This document shows, piece after piece, positions 1-6,991 of a stretch of DNA of 52,722 bases. Each line of letters starts with the position of its first letter. The stretch's first letter is position 1. Location: positions 1 through 52,722 of the forward strand of contig JAFUKI010000046.1 in the NCBI GenBank assembly GCA_017467815.1, read 5' to 3'. The notes beneath the pieces were generated by a model. It did no database searches. It saw nothing but the letters and a program-made list of their open reading frames with translations, and was not told the origin of the DNA. Made by a program: the position numbers and the translations under genes. Source of the DNA: Clostridia bacterium. Its GTDB lineage: Bacteria; Bacillota; Clostridia; Oscillospirales; CAG-272.

Positions 1-123
1 ATTGGATTAAAACGCTTTACTATAGCTACTCCCTTTTTCTAAGAAGCTTTGTACTTCAGTTGTACATTGGTGTGTACCTCACTTCTTGTATGTTTTTGTT
101 TGTTCCTCTTTCCTTGTGACTAT

Positions 124-152
124 ATTATAGCACAGTTTTTCGACCGTTGCAA
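124..152 (-). promoter_or_regulatory. Leftward sigma-A promoter leaving the window
   Basis: On the minus strand, TTGCAA (147-152) and TATAAT (124-129) are 17 bp apart, and TGC before the -10 gives an extended -10. Transcription would start near 117 and leave the window at base 1. No start codon for a leftward gene is visible in 1-117, so the gene it serves must begin outside the window. Confidence 0.5.
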
Positions 153-225
153 GTGGTATCTTATACAAAGTTCACAAGAAATATTTATGCAAACCACAGA
201 ACTTCAGAAATTATTCATTTTCCTA

Positions 226-255
226 TTTACAATCCCCCTGATCCTGTGCTATAAT
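226..255 (+). promoter_or_regulatory. Rightward promoter with no obvious gene behind it
   Basis: TTTACA (226-231) and TATAAT (250-255) are 18 bp apart, with an extended TGC-TATAAT. The predicted start is near 262, directly before a palindrome (266-286) and a T-run. There is no plus-strand gene until 6992. The box may be functional or fortuitous. Confidence 0.35.
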
Positions 256-265
256 AAATATAATG

Positions 266-298
266 TGGGTCACATAATCTGACCCATTTTTCTTTTTT
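266..298 (+). terminator. Palindrome with T-run (terminator or operator)
   Basis: TGGGTCA (266-272) and TGACCCA (280-286) form a perfect 7-bp stem with a 7-nt loop, followed by a T-rich run to 298. It reads as a plus-strand intrinsic terminator but begins only about 4 nt after the predicted start of the 226-255 promoter. An operator over the start site is equally possible. The rest of 1-414 shows no convincing gene. Confidence 0.4.
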
Positions 299-378
299 CC
301 GAATTTCACCGCAAAACCATAAAAAAAGACCGCCCAAACCGAACAGTCCCAACCCAATCAATATCCCCATAATAAAAC

Positions 379-465
379 CCCTTTTTCAAAGTTTTTTGAA
401 AAGAGGAAGGGGGTGTGGGGGAGGGAGAAATACTTTTTCGCAAAAAGTGTTTCTCCCTCCCCCAC
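379..465 (-). terminator. Long hairpin repeat downstream of the CobW genes
   Basis: Bases 415-430 and 450-465 are perfect inverted complements. The pairing continues inward to a 3-nt loop, giving a stem of about 24 bp with one G-T pair. A second, weaker inverted repeat (CCTTTTTCAAA ... TTTTGAAAAGAGG) follows at 379-405. It lies 17 bp past the stop at 482 and is the natural terminator of the CobW unit. It resembles elements at 4415-4450 and 19456-19585. Confidence 0.7.
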
Positions 466-481
466 AAAAAATACATAAAAA

Positions 482-1423
482 TCAATCAAACGTAGCAACC
501 TGCATTTCCGGAGGGGCGGCGGGGATGAGGGAGGTTACTTTGAGTACGGGACCGGGGGCGGTGTACATTTTGTGTTTTTCGATGGAGATTTTGCCGGTGA
601 TTTCCACCCAGCGGTAGGTTTTCAGGGTTTCGCTGTTTTTCCATTTGCAGGCGATGCCGTTGAACTGAATATCGTCCGCACAGCAGGTCATTACGTGGCG
701 GCCGCAGACAAAACTGCCGGTGGGGATGGTTTCGTCTTTGATTACCATACCCTTGAAACGGATTTTTTTGCCGTCGTATTTCTGAATATCTTCCACCAGA
801 TCCCGATAGAAGTATGCAAAATCCCGATCCTGAATCTTTACAATGTCTGCATTGATATCAAAGGGCAGGGGATCTTCAATGGTGTCCTGTACCACACTGC
901 CGTCGGTCATATCGTAGAGAATACCGGCAGTACGGCTGACACCGCGTACCAGTTTGTGCAGAGTCAGCTGATCGGTGGATGCATCTGTACGGTTGAATAC
1001 AGCCAGATCACAGGAGGACAGCTTGTCCACTACCAGACTGCGCATATTGCGGTTGTAGTTTTCGATGGTGAGGGAATCGCAGATGAAGATTTCCTGAAAT
1101 ACATTCCAGTTTTCGGGGAGGTTTTCGTAAAAATCCCGAAGCTGCCACATACCGTTGTATTCCACCATAACCAGCATGGCCTGATGCTTTTCCTGTAAGG
1201 AGGACAGCAGAGCCGGGGTGAGATCTTCGGCATCTTCGATCTGTTCCAGATATACATTCTTGGAAGCAAAAGCGGTGGGGTCAAATTCTTCTATGCCTTC
1301 CTCGCATACGATCAGAAGCATATTGCCCTCTCTGAGCAGGGGCTGGGCGGTAAGGGTCTCCTGTATAAAACTTGTTTTTCCGGCTTCCAGAAAACCGGTG
1401 ACTAAATAAACGGGAATATCCAT
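482..1423 (-). CDS. CobW-type GTPase with YcgQ/DUF1980-like C-terminal domain
   Basis: This 313-residue protein has two parts. The N-terminal half is a G3E (CobW/YjiA/UreG) GTPase: Walker A GFLEAGKTS at residues 10-18 and a G4-like NRTD at 144-147. The usual CxCC metal-binding motif is absent. Residues about 190-305 resemble the C-terminal domain of YcgQ/TIGR03943 proteins, including GRHVMTCCADD near 241-251, whose Cys pair could bind a metal. G3E proteins insert or shuttle metals, so a role in metal (perhaps zinc) handling is inferred. It lies 45 bp behind the second CobW gene, which has the visible promoter, and is probably cotranscribed. The AAAGGA ribosome site is unusually far (about 13 nt) from the ATG. 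Confidence 0.8.
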   Translation of the reverse strand: MDIPVYLVTGFLEAGKTSFIQETLTAQPLLREGNMLLIVCEEGIEEFDPTAFASKNVYLEQIEDAEDLTPALLSSLQEKHQAMLVMVEYNGMWQLRDFYENLPENWNVFQEIFICDSLTIENYNRNMRSLVVDKLSSCDLAVFNRTDASTDQLTLHKLVRGVSRTAGILYDMTDGSVVQDTIEDPLPFDINADIVKIQDRDFAYFYRDLVEDIQKYDGKKIRFKGMVIKDETIPTGSFVCGRHVMTCCADDIQFNGIACKWKNSETLKTYRWVEITGKISIEKHKMYTAPGPVLKVTSLIPAAPPEMQVATFD

Positions 1424-1468
1424 AAATGTTGCGTTATCCTTTCACAAGCATTTCAGAATCAAAATCTC

Positions 1469-2908
1469 TCACAGGAGAAACAGTTCTTTCAGCGCATCTT
1501 CCCGGATACCGGAACCGATTACGCAGAGACGTCCTGTAGGTACAGCACTGCCCAGACGAACATCCGGCTCACCCGGCACATAGTCAAAGTGGATGAACCC
1601 GTCCGTACCGTTGACAATCCCCTTGGCACGCAGAATGAATCCGTACTTGTCCTTGTCTTCCAGTTCTTCCAGCGCGGCTGTGATTTCTTCCACAGTGTAA
1701 CGGCGACCTGTTTCCGCACCGAAGCTGGTGAATACTTCATCCGCATGATGATGTCCGTGGTCGTGACCGCAGCAGCAATGCTCGTCATGTTCATGATGGT
1801 GTTCGTGATCATGTTCGCAGCAGCAATGTTCGTCATGCTCATGATGATGCTCATGATCATGTTCGCAGCAGCAATGTTCGTCATGCTCATGATGATGCTC
1901 ATGATCATGTTCGCAGCAGCAGTGCTCGTCATGTTCATGATGGTGTTCGTGATCATGTTCGCAGCAGCAGTGCTCGTCATGTTCATGATGGTGCTCGTGA
2001 TCATGTTCGCAGCAGCAATGTTCGTCATGCTCATGGTGATGCTCGTGATCATGTTCGCAGCAGCAGTGTTCGTCATGCTCATGGTGATGCTCGTGATCAT
2101 GTTCGCAGCAGCAATGTTCGTCATGCTCATGATGATGCTTGTGATCATGTCCGCAGCAGCAATGTTCGTCATGTTCATGATGGTGTTCGTGATCATGTTC
2201 GCAGCAGCAGTGTTCGTCATGCTCATGGTGATGCTCATGGTGATGCTCGTGATCATGTCCGCAGTGGGCATGAGAATGTACTTCTTCGGAAAGCTGCTTC
2301 AGCTCATCTTCAAGTGTATTTTCCTTTTCCATAACCTCCAGAATCTGCTTACCGTCAAGCTGTTCCCAGGGGGTGGTGAGAATATCGGCGGTGGGATTGA
2401 GTTCCTTGATCTGCTTGACACAGGCAGTCAGTTTGGCATCGGAAACACCGGTGGTATGACTGAGAATGATGGTAGCGGCGTTTTCAATCTGGTTGTTGAA
2501 AAACTCACCGAAATTCTTCATGTACATCTTGCATTTGTTGACGTCTGCCACGGTAACCAGCGCATTCACGGCAATTTCTGCGGAACCGATATTTTCCACA
2601 GCCCGGATCACGTCGCTGAGCTTGCCGACACCGGAGGGTTCGATGAGAATACGGTCGGGGGAATATTCGGTAATCACCTTCTGCAGTGCTTCGCCGAAAT
2701 CCCCTACCAGACTGCAGCAGATACAGCCGGAGTTCATTTCTGTAATGTTGATGCCTGCATCCTGCAGAAAACCGCCGTCAATGCCGATATCGCCGAATTC
2801 ATTTTCGATCAGCACCAGTTTTTCACCGGAATAGGCTTCGGTGATGAGTTTTTTGATGAGTGTGGTTTTTCCGGCACCGAGGAAACCGGAGAATATATCA
2901 ATTTTCAT
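1469..2908 (-). CDS. CobW-type metal GTPase with expanded His/Cys repeat
   Basis: A G3E GTPase of 479 residues. Walker A is GFLGAGKTT (8-16). The metal-binding GCICC has Cys at 62, 64 and 65. A Walker B-like DRILIEPSGVG lies at about 85-95, and a CobW C-terminal domain at about 396-479. At the G4 position (148-157) ILSHTTGVSD replaces NKxD, so guanine specificity may differ. Residues 213-388 form a His/Asp/Glu/Cys-rich tract: a short HDHEHHH lead, then ten 16-residue repeats. Such His-rich loops in CobW/UreG/HypB relatives bind Zn, Ni or Co; at this size it could also store metal. AGGAG precedes the ATG and a strong promoter lies at 2987-3015. The role as a metallochaperone is inferred, and the metal is unknown. 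Confidence 0.9.
   Translation of the reverse strand: MKIDIFSGFLGAGKTTLIKKLITEAYSGEKLVLIENEFGDIGIDGGFLQDAGINITEMNSGCICCSLVGDFGEALQKVITEYSPDRILIEPSGVGKLSDVIRAVENIGSAEIAVNALVTVADVNKCKMYMKNFGEFFNNQIENAATIILSHTTGVSDAKLTACVKQIKELNPTADILTTPWEQLDGKQILEVMEKENTLEDELKQLSEEVHSHAHCGHDHEHHHEHHHEHDEHCCCEHDHEHHHEHDEHCCCGHDHKHHHEHDEHCCCEHDHEHHHEHDEHCCCEHDHEHHHEHDEHCCCEHDHEHHHEHDEHCCCEHDHEHHHEHDEHCCCEHDHEHHHEHDEHCCCEHDHEHHHEHDEHCCCEHDHEHHHEHDEHCCCGHDHGHHHADEVFTSFGAETGRRYTVEEITAALEELEDKDKYGFILRAKGIVNGTDGFIHFDYVPGEPDVRLGSAVPTGRLCVIGSGIREDALKELFLL
1745..2224 (-). repeat. Ten tandem 48-bp repeats inside the CobW gene
   Basis: Residues 229-388 are ten copies of a 16-residue unit of the form EHDEHCCCEHDHEHHH, each encoded by 48 bp. 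Only two copies carry Gly for Glu after the Cys triplet. The DNA copies are nearly identical, differing mostly at third positions, which suggests recent slippage or recombination. The reverse strand of this tract is also open, but only because of the repeat. Confidence 0.95.
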
Positions 2909-2986
2909 CCTGTAATCGCTCCTGTTTTATATAAAATAAGAATTTGCGGTGCAAAATCCGTGGGCAAAAACATTGCCACAAAATAT

Positions 2987-3015
2987 ATTATACAATTTTT
3001 GGTTTCGTCTGTCAA
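2987..3015 (-). promoter_or_regulatory. Strong sigma-A promoter of the CobW unit
   Basis: Minus-strand TTGACA (3010-3015) and TATAAT (2987-2992) both match consensus and are separated by exactly 17 bp. The start site would be about 75 bp upstream of the CobW ATG at 2908. No Zur-type palindrome was seen nearby. Confidence 0.8.
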
Positions 3016-3068
3016 TAGAATTATGGGAGGGAAACAGAATTCCTGCGATACCTTGTTAAGAGAAAACG

Positions 3069-3126
3069 GGTAAAAAATAAACAGCAGCTGCCGTACCGGG
3101 AAGTACCTGCAATGCGGCAGCTGCTG
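3069..3126 (-). terminator. Intrinsic terminator of the DUF4432 gene
   Basis: CAGCAGCTGCCG (3082-3093) and CGGCAGCTGCTG (3115-3126) make a 12-bp stem. On the minus strand it is followed by TTTATTTTTTA (3081 to 3071). It sits 23 bp past the stop at 3149. Confidence 0.85.
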
Positions 3127-3148
3127 CTTTACTGTATTGTTTCAAAGA

Positions 3149-4231
3149 TCAGGAATGCAGAATGGCATCAATCTTTTCTTCTACCTGTTTTGCCCGTGCA
3201 TCGGAAATGTATCCGATCTCCAGATCAAAGGAAACCTTCTCAAATCCACCCAGATAGCGGATGTATCCCTTGGCTTTGGAATCCTTGTAACCCAGATGCT
3301 CAGCAGTTGCCGGCAGAATCATACCCATGGAATCTTCGGTGGCGGTACGGGAGATCCAGCGGATACCGATGGGCAGCGCATCCGTGGGATGATCCACATA
3401 ACAGGCGCCTTCTCCCTCTACATACTGCATGGTGTATCCCCGTCCCTTGTCGTCCGGTTTGTATGTCATGGTGAAACAGATTTCCGGGGCATAGGCTTCT
3501 TCCGGATTGCCGACGTTGTCCATGAAAGCCGGATCTTTTTCCAGCAGTTCCATGTAATCGCGCAGTTTTGCCTGTGCAGCTTCGGGCAGACTGTCCGGAA
3601 CGATCTTGTGAACCTTCACGTGTTTACTGTCCCTGGGCACACTATAGACAAGACGCGCACCGTTGATGGGATGGAAATTGATGTGGCACAGATACAGATA
3701 TTCCAGAGGCTCCGCACGACCATTTTCGATGGTCACATTCACGTGAACGGTGCTCTCTCCGGCATACAGCCGGCATGCGGGAAGGAAACGGTATTTTTTC
3801 ACAAACGCCGCATCATAGGAAAGTACGCCGCCCACACTTACATAAGTGCCGCGTGCATCATTGCCGCAATCGATATAGGCTTCTTCGTATTCCGCATTGG
3901 GAATTTCGCCGTGATGGGGATGGCTTTCATCCGGCGCACCGATGGAACCGATACCGCAGTGATACAGAAATCCGCCGTAGGTTTCCAGATAGACCTTGGT
4001 TTTTCTGGGTTCACGGATGGTGGTCTTCATTTTCAGATTCCGTCCGCCGAAGCAGAAATCCCAGATCTGCTGACCCTGGAAGGGAAGGATCACAAAATAT
4101 CCGCAGTCGTTTTCCACACGCAGGGCTTCAATACCGGTGGAATAACGGAATGTATATACAGAAAGACAACCTTCCTGTAAGAGAAGCTGTTCACGGTCTT
4201 TGAAAAATTCTTTTTTCAAATGCAGTCTCAT
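3149..4231 (-). CDS. DUF4432 family protein (aldose-1-epimerase-like)
   Basis: A 360-residue protein resembling the DUF4432 family, which has the beta-sandwich fold of galactose mutarotase. Signs are the N-terminal strands, the GGFLYHCGIGSIG region near residues 86-98, the HINFHPINGARL segment around 183-194, and a C-terminal YIRYLGGFEKVSFDLEIG. Members are presumed to bind or epimerise a sugar or related polyol; no substrate can be read from the sequence. No signal peptide is seen, so it should be cytosolic. A GGAGG site lies 6-10 nt before the ATG. It is a single-gene unit with its own terminator (3069-3126) and a structured leader upstream (4247-4386). Confidence 0.8.
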   Translation of the reverse strand: MRLHLKKEFFKDREQLLLQEGCLSVYTFRYSTGIEALRVENDCGYFVILPFQGQQIWDFCFGGRNLKMKTTIREPRKTKVYLETYGGFLYHCGIGSIGAPDESHPHHGEIPNAEYEEAYIDCGNDARGTYVSVGGVLSYDAAFVKKYRFLPACRLYAGESTVHVNVTIENGRAEPLEYLYLCHINFHPINGARLVYSVPRDSKHVKVHKIVPDSLPEAAQAKLRDYMELLEKDPAFMDNVGNPEEAYAPEICFTMTYKPDDKGRGYTMQYVEGEGACYVDHPTDALPIGIRWISRTATEDSMGMILPATAEHLGYKDSKAKGYIRYLGGFEKVSFDLEIGYISDARAKQVEEKIDAILHS

Positions 4232-4246
4232 GTTAATCCTCCATCT

Positions 4247-4386
4247 GTCGCATTTATGCGACGAACCAATACGAAGGGAAAATCCTGGTATCCGAAGGAA
4301 ATGGAAAGTGGTGGGTTCCGCTTTCCAAAGGATTTTCGAAGTGTGAAACAGCCATACTTTCTATTTCGACTGCTGTATTTTCACAC
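4247..4386 (-). promoter_or_regulatory. Structured leader of the DUF4432 gene with mini-ORF
   Basis: Three hairpins precede the gene. GTCGCAT/ATGCGAC (4247-4262) abuts the ribosome site. TGGAAAG/CTTTCCA (4302-4327) has an inner G-C extension. GTGTGAAACAGC (4341-4352) pairs imperfectly with 4372-4386. The last hairpin covers an AAGGAGGAT site (4388-4396) and a GTG-started 7-codon ORF (4361-4384, minus strand, MKIQQSK). The set resembles a regulated leader, but no known riboswitch consensus was recognised. Confidence 0.4.
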
Positions 4387-4414
4387 TATCCTCCTTATTT
4401 GGTTTGAGAGTAAC

Positions 4415-4450
4415 AAGGGGAGAAACTTTTTATAAAAAGTTTCTCCCCTT
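4415..4450 (-). terminator. Hairpin repeat downstream of the creatininase-like operon
   Basis: AAGGGGAGAAACTTTTT (4415-4431) and its exact complement (4434-4450) form a 17-bp perfect inverted repeat, 54 bp past the stop at 4504. An adjoining B-like segment, ACCCCGTTTCAAAAACTTT (4452-4471), also occurs beside the copies at 379-465 and 19456-19585. Likely a terminator or mRNA-3'-end repeat. Confidence 0.7.
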
Positions 4451-4503
4451 AAACCCCGTTTCAAAAACTTTAATGGATTGGGGAAAGTTTATAAGGTGAT
4501 TTT

Positions 4504-5238
4504 TTACTGGATCGCTTTGTCCAGATATTTCAGTGAGATTTCTACCATTTCGTCGCCCAGTTCCATGTTGGCTTCAGCAGAGCTCTGGGTGAACCAGTGG
4601 TATTTGTCTCCCAGACGTTCCAGTTTAACGGCGTCGGGGTAGAGGGACATCAGAATGGAGCACTCGTATTTGCCGGCGTGGTCGTAACCGGTGGCGTGCT
4701 GTGCTTCGGGACTCATGGCAGGGATGACTTTGATCCAGCTGAAGGGATCGTCACCGCCGCCCAGGTTGGCATAGTAATCGGAATAGCTTTCACTGCCCCA
4801 CCAGCCTTCTCCCATGGTCTTTTCCAGATAACGCATGGTCGCGCGCTTTCCGGCTTTCATATAGGAGAGGGTCATGGGCATAAGATTACCTTCCTCAAAC
4901 TGATGATGGATCACTACATAAATATTCCGCAGACCGGCAGAAAGCATACTCATGAAGATATTGAACACATATTCTTCAAACACAACTTCATCAATATGTA
5001 CCGTGCCGGAGGTAGCATCGCCTACAGCCCAGCTGGCGGGACTGTAACTGATGGAGGGTGCAATAATAATATCCCGTTTTTCGGCAAGCTTTTCCACAAG
5101 CCCCTGGGCGATCAGCGTATCACAGCCGTAGGAGCACTGGGGACCGTGGTATTCCACCGTACCGCCGACAATTACGACCGGTGTACGGTTTTCCTTGGCA
5201 CTTTCGATTTCACGGGGAAAACATTTATCCAAATGCAT
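4504..5238 (-). CDS. Creatininase-family amidohydrolase
   Basis: The 244-residue protein carries the creatininase signature GGTVEYHGPQ with E29 and H31, then D40 (GCD) and E192 (GKYECS), which match metal ligands of the family. The usual NGHGGN/NGHYEN loop is replaced by IHHQFEEGN (110-118), so one ligand position is changed and substrate preference may differ. The family hydrolyses cyclic amides (creatinine) or acts on related small amides such as the formamide intermediate in riboflavin and mycofactocin pathways. It is the last gene of a three-gene operon with an ASRT-like protein (17 bp upstream) and a creatinase-like M24 protein. GAGGTG precedes the ATG. Family call firm; creatinine as substrate is only a hypothesis. 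Confidence 0.85.
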   Translation of the reverse strand: MHLDKCFPREIESAKENRTPVVIVGGTVEYHGPQCSYGCDTLIAQGLVEKLAEKRDIIIAPSISYSPASWAVGDATSGTVHIDEVVFEEYVFNIFMSMLSAGLRNIYVVIHHQFEEGNLMPMTLSYMKAGKRATMRYLEKTMGEGWWGSESYSDYYANLGGGDDPFSWIKVIPAMSPEAQHATGYDHAGKYECSILMSLYPDAVKLERLGDKYHWFTQSSAEANMELGDEMVEISLKYLDKAIQ

Positions 5239-5255
5239 AACGTCACCTCATACCA

Positions 5256-5630
5256 TTACTCAGCGTAACCAAGGGTAGTATAGTAGGCAAGGTTAACCTG
5301 ACGGTTGTCCAGTCTGCCGTACTGTACCACGATCGGTACATTGGAGGATAATTTCATCGCATACTGTGTTTCGAGGGGAACGATAAATCCGCCCATATCG
5401 TCGGGGTTGTTCATACGGAAGCAGCGTACTCTGTCGCTTCCTACGTGCCACTGTATATCCTTTACGCTGTCGCGGTCGGTGAAATACAGCTTGACCTGGA
5501 TAACGGCATCGGTGTCACTGTCGTTTACCACGATAACGGATTCGTGTCCCTTCATAGCGCCTTCCCCTTCCGGCGGCAGTTCGCAGTCGGGGATGATCCA
5601 CTGTTTCTTTCCGATGGTATTAGAAGTCAA
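5256..5630 (-). CDS. ASRT-like (sensory rhodopsin transducer family) protein
   Basis: A 124-residue protein matching the Anabaena sensory rhodopsin transducer family along its length: IGKKQWIIPD near the start, SHESV-like GHESVIVVND (28-37), YFTDRD (49-54), RVRCFRMNNPDD, and a C-terminal NVPIVVQYGRLDNRQ. No rhodopsin gene is nearby. Family members outside cyanobacteria have been proposed to be small-molecule-binding beta-sandwich proteins, so it may bind the operon substrate or act as a subunit. The start is a TTG at 5628-5630: the same frame has a stop just upstream, and AAAGGA lies about 10 nt before. It overlaps the end of the M24 gene by 11 bp, indicating translational coupling. Confidence 0.85.
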   Translation of the reverse strand: MTSNTIGKKQWIIPDCELPPEGEGAMKGHESVIVVNDSDTDAVIQVKLYFTDRDSVKDIQWHVGSDRVRCFRMNNPDDMGGFIVPLETQYAMKLSSNVPIVVQYGRLDNRQVNLAYYTTLGYAE

Positions 5631-6795
5631 GTTCGATCAATCCTTTCTTCAGGTAGTCGGACATGGAATCACAGCCATCCTTGGTGATGATAACACCCTT
5701 TTCCCATCTGGTACCGAAAGTGGGACCGGAGATGAAGGTGTCGATCTGGAATGCCATGTTTTCTTCCAGCATATATTCGGAGGAAGTTTCCATCCAGGGC
5801 GCTTCTACTTCGATCATACCGGTGCCGTGGCAGGGACCGTATACGTAGTTGTCCTTGTAGCCGTTTTCAATGAACTTCTGATAGAATTCCTTGGGAATCT
5901 GGGAAGCGGGGATGCCGGCCTTCAGTTCCTTTTCGGTCCAGTTGTGCATTTCGTAGCAGAAGTCGATGTACTTTCTTCTTTCTGCATCGATCTTACCCAT
6001 GATTACGGGCAGACCGAGAGCAGGGGAGTAACCGTCGATCTTGGCGGACAGGTTCAGCTGAACAACGTCCCCCTTTTCGATCTTACGGTAGCTGGAACGG
6101 CTGATGGCATGACGGGTGGATGCTTCGCTGAATACGTACATGGGAAGACCTTCGTATTCTGCGCCGTTTTCGTAGATCACACGCTGTGCAACGCCGACCA
6201 TTTCCAGTTCGGTAACACCGGGACGGAGCTGACGGATAACTTCATCGGTAGCCAGGTCAACAATGCGGAAACCTTCGCGGATGCAGGCAATCTCGTTGAC
6301 ACTCTTGATCTTGCGGAGTTCAACCATGATGTCGTTGCATACGGAGATTTCAGCTTCCGGGAAGTTGTCCTTGAGACCGTCCATGATGGGCAGAGTGCAT
6401 TCTACATAGCTGCCGAGACCGATCTTGATCTTTTTGCCGGTTACGCCGATGCTCTTGAACGCGTCGGTGAATGTATCGGGAACCAGTTCGGGATAGGCAG
6501 GGTCAGCACTTTCACGGAATTCCTTCAGAACGAAAATGTTGTCGATCTTACCGAAGTCCTTTGCGAACAGAGCGGATTCGGGACCAACCAGCAGAGCAGC
6601 GTCACCGGTTGCGGAGATGGCTACGCCGGCACGTTCAAACAGAGGCCAGAAGCCGCTGAAATAACGGGCGTTTGCATAGTCGGATTCAGTGCTGACAACC
6701 AGCATTACATCCAGACCTCTTTCACGAACCAGCTTTGCAGCCTTTGCGATTCTTTCCTTGTACTCATAATCGGGAATACAGATACGATTTGCCAT
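5620..6795 (-). CDS. M24 family protein, creatinase-like
   Basis: This 391-residue protein has an N-terminal creatinase/prolidase domain (about 10-160) and a pita-bread M24 domain (about 165-380). The two Asp metal ligands of aminopeptidases are missing: the strand reads VVQLNLSAKIDGY (244-256), close to the equivalent strand of creatinase. H229, H323 (PCHGTGM) and E365 (RWEKG) remain. A metal-independent, creatinase-like amidinohydrolase is therefore more likely than an Xaa-Pro aminopeptidase. It is first in the operon with ASRT-like and creatininase-like genes and divergent from AraC at 6992. AAAGGAG precedes the ATG. The promoter at 6868-6895 has a poor -35 and an upstream regulator site, as expected for an activated promoter. 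Confidence 0.85.
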   Translation of the reverse strand: MANRICIPDYEYKERIAKAAKLVRERGLDVMLVVSTESDYANARYFSGFWPLFERAGVAISATGDAALLVGPESALFAKDFGKIDNIFVLKEFRESADPAYPELVPDTFTDAFKSIGVTGKKIKIGLGSYVECTLPIMDGLKDNFPEAEISVCNDIMVELRKIKSVNEIACIREGFRIVDLATDEVIRQLRPGVTELEMVGVAQRVIYENGAEYEGLPMYVFSEASTRHAISRSSYRKIEKGDVVQLNLSAKIDGYSPALGLPVIMGKIDAERRKYIDFCYEMHNWTEKELKAGIPASQIPKEFYQKFIENGYKDNYVYGPCHGTGMIEVEAPWMETSSEYMLEENMAFQIDTFISGPTFGTRWEKGVIITKDGCDSMSDYLKKGLIELDF

Positions 6796-6867
6796 AATGT
6801 TTGCTCTCCTTTATGTAGTTTGAATTTGTATTTTTTATGTAGCGGGGATATGGATCTTACCACTTTA

Positions 6868-6930
6868 ATTATATACTTTCCTGCATTTTTTGTATTTATC
6901 CTATTGTAAATAATTTTTGCACAATAGTAA
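6868..6930 (-). promoter_or_regulatory. Activator-type promoter and operator of the M24 operon
   Basis: The -10 is TATAAT (6868-6873, minus strand) and the -35 position is a poor ATACAA (6890-6895). Just upstream, 6901-6927 contains ATTGT-AAATAAT-TTTTGC-ACAAT. Nearly the same block stands at 9831-9854, with TGTAAA starting exactly 37 bp from the first base of the -10 in both cases. This looks like an AraC-family activator site, probably for the product of 6992-7864. Confidence 0.7.
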
Positions 6931-6942
6931 GTTTCTTTACTA

Positions 6943-6971
6943 TTGAATAAATCTGCAGGCTGTGGTATAAT
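6943..6971 (+). promoter_or_regulatory. Promoter of the AraC gene
   Basis: TTGAAT (6943-6948) and TATAAT (6966-6971) are 17 bp apart, and TGG before the -10 makes it an extended -10. It is divergent from the M24 promoter, and the operator at 6901-6927 lies between the two. Confidence 0.7.
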
Positions 6972-6991
6972 AAAATAACGGAGGTGAGGCT

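Noticed and set aside
49..282. 77-codon plus-strand frame at the left edge
   Set aside because: Cys/Phe/Leu-rich translation, no ribosome site, and it runs through two predicted promoters and a palindrome.
1745..2224. CRISPR array from the regular 48-bp spacing
   Set aside because: The units are contiguous coding repeats with no unique spacers and lie inside a conserved GTPase gene.
1589..3073. 494-codon plus-strand frame across the His-repeat CobW gene
   Set aside because: It is open only because the 48-bp repeat has no stops in that frame; the product is a low-complexity Met/Ala/Val repeat with no ribosome site.
5305..6909. Long plus-strand frames opposite the M24, GH38 and other genes
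   Set aside because: These are antisense shadows with no ribosome site or recognisable domain, opposite genes with clear family motifs.
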